Shown here: one piece after another, positions 6,084-8,379 of the stretch
Layout of the letters: each line of letters begins with the position of its first letter
Numbering within the stretch: the first letter of the stretch is position 1
Program-made: the position numbers and the translations under genes
Notes under the pieces: generated by a model
The model's database searches: none
The model's input: the letters and a program-made list of their open reading frames with translations, nothing else
Told to the model about the DNA's origin: nothing
Source: Pseudomonadota bacterium
GTDB lineage: Bacteria; Pseudomonadota; Gammaproteobacteria; Burkholderiales; SG8-39
Direction: 5' to 3'
DNA length: 8,379 nucleotides
Assembly: GCA_021825225.1 (NCBI GenBank)
Contig: JAKAIH010000096.1
Coordinates: 1-8,379 of the forward strand

Positions 6084-8129
6084 ATGCCGAACTACACCAC
6101 TGAAGCCATCCGCGCCGTTGCGCTTGTGGGCCACGGCGCGACCGGCAAAACCACCCTGGCCGAAGCGCTGCTCGCGCGCGCCGGGGCAATCAAGGTGCCC
6201 GGCAGCGTCGAGCGCGGCAATACCGTATGCGACTACGATCCCCTGGAAAAGACCTACGGCCATTCGCTCAATGCCGCGCTGGTCAATTTTGCCTGGCGCG
6301 ACACCCACGTACACCTGATCGACACGCCGGGTTATCCGGATTTTTCCGGCCAGGCGATAGGCGCGCTGGCCGCGGTGGAGACCGCGCTGGTCGTCATCAA
6401 CGCACAGACCGGGATCGAGCTCGCGACACGGCGCATGATGAAGTGGGCGCAGGCGCGCAAGCTGTGCCGCATGATCGTGATCAACAAGATCGACGCCGAA
6501 AACGTCGATCTGCCCGCCTTGCTCGCCAGCCTCCAGCAAACCTTCGGCAAGGAATGCCTGCCGATCAATCTGCCCGCGCATGCGGGCAAGGATGTCGTCG
6601 ACTGCTTCTTCAATCCCGACGGCGAGTCGGACTTCTCTTCGGTCAAGGCGGCGCACGCCGCGCTGGTCGACCAGGTGGTGGAGGTCGACGAGGCGCTGAT
6701 GGCCCTGTACCTGGAGCAGGGCGAAATCAACCCCGGACAACTGCATGCGCCGTTCGAGAAAGCCTTGCGCGACGGACATTTGATCCCGGTATGCTTCACT
6801 TCGGCGCGCAACGGCGCGGGTGTGGCGGAACTGCTCGACGTGCTCGCCAACCTTGCTCCCAATCCCGCCGAAGGCAACCCTCCCCCCTTCCTCAGAGGCG
6901 AAGGCGCGGACGCGGTGGAATTCCACGCCGAACCCGACCCGGCCAAGCACGTGCTTGCGCATGTATTCAAGGTCATCATCGACCCGTACGTCGGCAAGCT
7001 CGGGGTGTTCCGCGTGCACCAGGGCACGGTGAAGCGCGATGCGCAGCTGTTTATCGGCAACGGCAGCCGCCCGTTCAAGGTGGCGCACCTGTATCTGCTG
7101 CAGGGGAAGGAATACGTGGAAACCGACGCCCTGGTTCCCGGGGACATCGGCGCGGTGGCCAAGGTCGACGAGATTGAATTCGATGCGGTGCTGCACGACT
7201 CGCACGACGAAGATCACATCCATCTGCGCCCGCTTGAATTCCCTGCGCCCATGCACGGCCTGGCCGTGGAGACGAAGAAGAAAGGCGACGAGCAGCGTCT
7301 GTTCGAGGTTCTGCACAAACTGGAACTGGAAGATCCCTGCTTTCGCATGGAGCGCCATCCGACGACCAACGAGACGGTGATCCGCGCGCTGGGCGAACTG
7401 CACCTGCGCACCAAACTGGAGAAATTGACGCAGCAGTACAAGCTCGAGCTGGACACCAGGCCGCCGCGCATTCCCTACCGCGAGACCATCAGCCGCAAAG
7501 CCGAGGGGCATTGCCGTCACAAGAAACAGACCGGCGGCGCCGGTCAGTTCGGCGAAGTGTTTTTGCGCATCGAGCCGCTGGCGCGTGGCGCCGGCTACGA
7601 GTTTGTCGATCAGGTGAAGGGCGGCGTGATTCCGACCGTTTTCATCCCGGCGGTGGAAAAAGGCGTGCGCATGGCGCTGGACTCGGGCGTGATTGCCGGC
7701 TACCCGGTGGAAGACCTGCGCGTCATCGTCTATGACGGCAAAAGCCACGCAGTGGACTCGAAGGAAATCGCCTTCGTTTCCGCCGGGCGCAAAGCCGTGA
7801 TCGACGCGTTCTCCAAGGCGGCGCCGATCATGCTCGAACCGATCGTCAACATCGAAATCGACGCGCCCGAGACCTACGTAGGCGACATGACTTCCGAAAT
7901 CGCCTCCAAGCGCGGCCAGATCACCGGTACGCAGCAGCGCTCCGCCGACATCATCAGCACCAGCGGCCAGGTGCCGCTGGCGGAGCTTGCGGATTTCCAG
8001 AACCGCCTGCGCTCGATCACCGGCGGTCAGGGCTCGTATTCAATCGAGTTCAGCCATTACGCGCAGGTGCCGGCACAGCTGCAGCAGCAACTGACCTCGC
8101 AATACAAGGCGGCGCGCGAAGAAGACTAG
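6084..8129 (+). CDS. fusA2: Elongation factor G-like GTPase (EF-G2 type)
   Basis: Ribosome-associated translational GTPase homologue, 681 residues, close to EF-G length, with all five domains. The G-domain has G1 GHGATGKT (16-23), G3 DTPGYPDF (80-87), G4 NKID (134-137) and G5 TSA (239-241). Domain II lies at about 288-390 and domain III follows with GELHLRTKLEKL (437-448). Domain IV has RHKKQTGGAGQFGEV (478-492) and the tip YDGKSHAVDSKEIAF (550-564); domain V is at about 585-665. It departs from housekeeping EF-G in two GTPase positions: Tyr84 replaces the catalytic His of DTPGH, and Ser61 stands where the switch I Thr is expected. As I recall, Tyr is usual in EF-G2-like relatives, some of which lack ribosome-stimulated GTPase activity. 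It is not beside rpsL, rpsG or tuf, so it is probably a second, accessory copy. It has its own promoter. Confidence 0.9.
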   Translation: MPNYTTEAIRAVALVGHGATGKTTLAEALLARAGAIKVPGSVERGNTVCDYDPLEKTYGHSLNAALVNFAWRDTHVHLIDTPGYPDFSGQAIGALAAVETALVVINAQTGIELATRRMMKWAQARKLCRMIVINKIDAENVDLPALLASLQQTFGKECLPINLPAHAGKDVVDCFFNPDGESDFSSVKAAHAALVDQVVEVDEALMALYLEQGEINPGQLHAPFEKALRDGHLIPVCFTSARNGAGVAELLDVLANLAPNPAEGNPPPFLRGEGADAVEFHAEPDPAKHVLAHVFKVIIDPYVGKLGVFRVHQGTVKRDAQLFIGNGSRPFKVAHLYLLQGKEYVETDALVPGDIGAVAKVDEIEFDAVLHDSHDEDHIHLRPLEFPAPMHGLAVETKKKGDEQRLFEVLHKLELEDPCFRMERHPTTNETVIRALGELHLRTKLEKLTQQYKLELDTRPPRIPYRETISRKAEGHCRHKKQTGGAGQFGEVFLRIEPLARGAGYEFVDQVKGGVIPTVFIPAVEKGVRMALDSGVIAGYPVEDLRVIVYDGKSHAVDSKEIAFVSAGRKAVIDAFSKAAPIMLEPIVNIEIDAPETYVGDMTSEIASKRGQITGTQQRSADIISTSGQVPLAELADFQNRLRSITGGQGSYSIEFSHYAQVPAQLQQQLTSQYKAAREED

Positions 8130-8166
8130 CGCGCCTGCATCCTGCGCCGCGTGCGCGCGAAGCTAG
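8126..8166. terminator. Inverted repeat across the convergent gene ends
   Basis: CTAGC at 8126-8130 pairs with GCTAG at 8162-8166, and GCGC at 8131-8134 can pair with the GCGCGCG tract at 8153-8159, leaving a small bulge. The arms include the stop codons of both converging genes. There is no T-run on either strand, so if it ends transcription it would be a weak or protein-assisted terminator. Confidence 0.3.
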
Positions 8167-8379
8167 GTCACGCGCACGCCGTCTTCGAACTTTTCGCCGG
8201 GCTTGACCCCTTCGAAAGCGCTGAGCGGATAGAAAGCGCGAAAGTCCGCGTCCACCTTCTCATAGGGAAAATCCGACCAGGCGCCGTGATCCTTGACGTA
8301 CTCCATGTGGCGGCGCTGCTTCGCGTCGTAGGGCTGGAAAATCGCATCCGCACGCCCGTCGAACTCGGTCGGCAGCACG
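8163..8379 (-). CDS. Unidentified protein, C-terminal part only
   Basis: An open frame enters from the right edge on the minus strand and ends at TAG (8163-8165). The 72 visible codons end PGEKFEDGVRVT. The peptide is soluble and rich in charged and aromatic residues (FQPYDAKQRRHMEYVKDHGAW and FPYEKVDADFRAFYP), with no membrane segment. I do not recognise the family, and the visible part carries no clear catalytic motif. It converges with the EF-G2-like gene, leaving 33 bp between the stop codons. Codon choice, with G or C at most third positions, matches the neighbouring genes and supports real coding. The start and main domain lie outside the window. Confidence 0.7.
   Translation of the reverse strand, partial: VLPTEFDGRADAIFQPYDAKQRRHMEYVKDHGAWSDFPYEKVDADFRAFYPLSAFEGVKPGEKFEDGVRVT

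Noticed and set aside
5916..7748. Long minus-strand open frame (610 codons) opposite the EF-G-like gene
   Set aside because: Same shadow effect: the frame covers parts of two real genes and the intergenic promoter, and has no recognisable domain.

Overview
The window is GC-rich chromosomal housekeeping DNA. It most resembles a betaproteobacterium. The clues are an acetyl-CoA synthetase that begins [21 protein letters not shown], a single-chain class I (iron-sulfur) fumarase, an EF-G2-like second elongation factor G, and TGnTAGAAT-type promoter and AGGGGA ribosome-binding sequences. This placement is inference from protein and promoter style. I see no phage, transposase, integrase, CRISPR array or toxin gene.

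Layout. Positions 1-338 hold no recognisable gene, but they contain two strong GC-rich hairpins. A tRNA-Ser(GGA) lies at 339-430 on the minus strand, with an encoded CCA end running straight into a rho-independent terminator. The minus-strand acetyl-CoA synthetase gene acs (517-2490) sits just upstream of it. A 411-bp divergent intergenic region (2491-2901) separates acs from the plus-strand fumarase gene. This region holds candidate promoters both ways, an FNR-like site, a short palindrome, a GC-rich imperfect hairpin and five exact-period 18-bp tandem repeats that end 11 bp before the fumarase ATG. The fumarase (2902-4428), an EamA/DMT-type transporter (4463-5359, TTG start) and a histidine phosphatase (5366-6007) are closely spaced and probably one operon. 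A 76-bp gap with an extended -10 promoter precedes the EF-G2-like GTPase (6084-8129). The 3' end of an unidentified minus-strand gene converges on it at 8163 and runs off the right edge.

How the genes work together. acs (acetate to acetyl-CoA) and fumarase (a TCA-cycle step) are divergently transcribed and both serve central carbon metabolism, so shared control from the 411-bp region is plausible. The transporter and phosphatase are of unknown substrate and are tied to fumarase only by position.

The genes themselves belong to known families. The least explained element is the 5 x 18-bp repeat block (2801-2890) in the probable fumarase leader.
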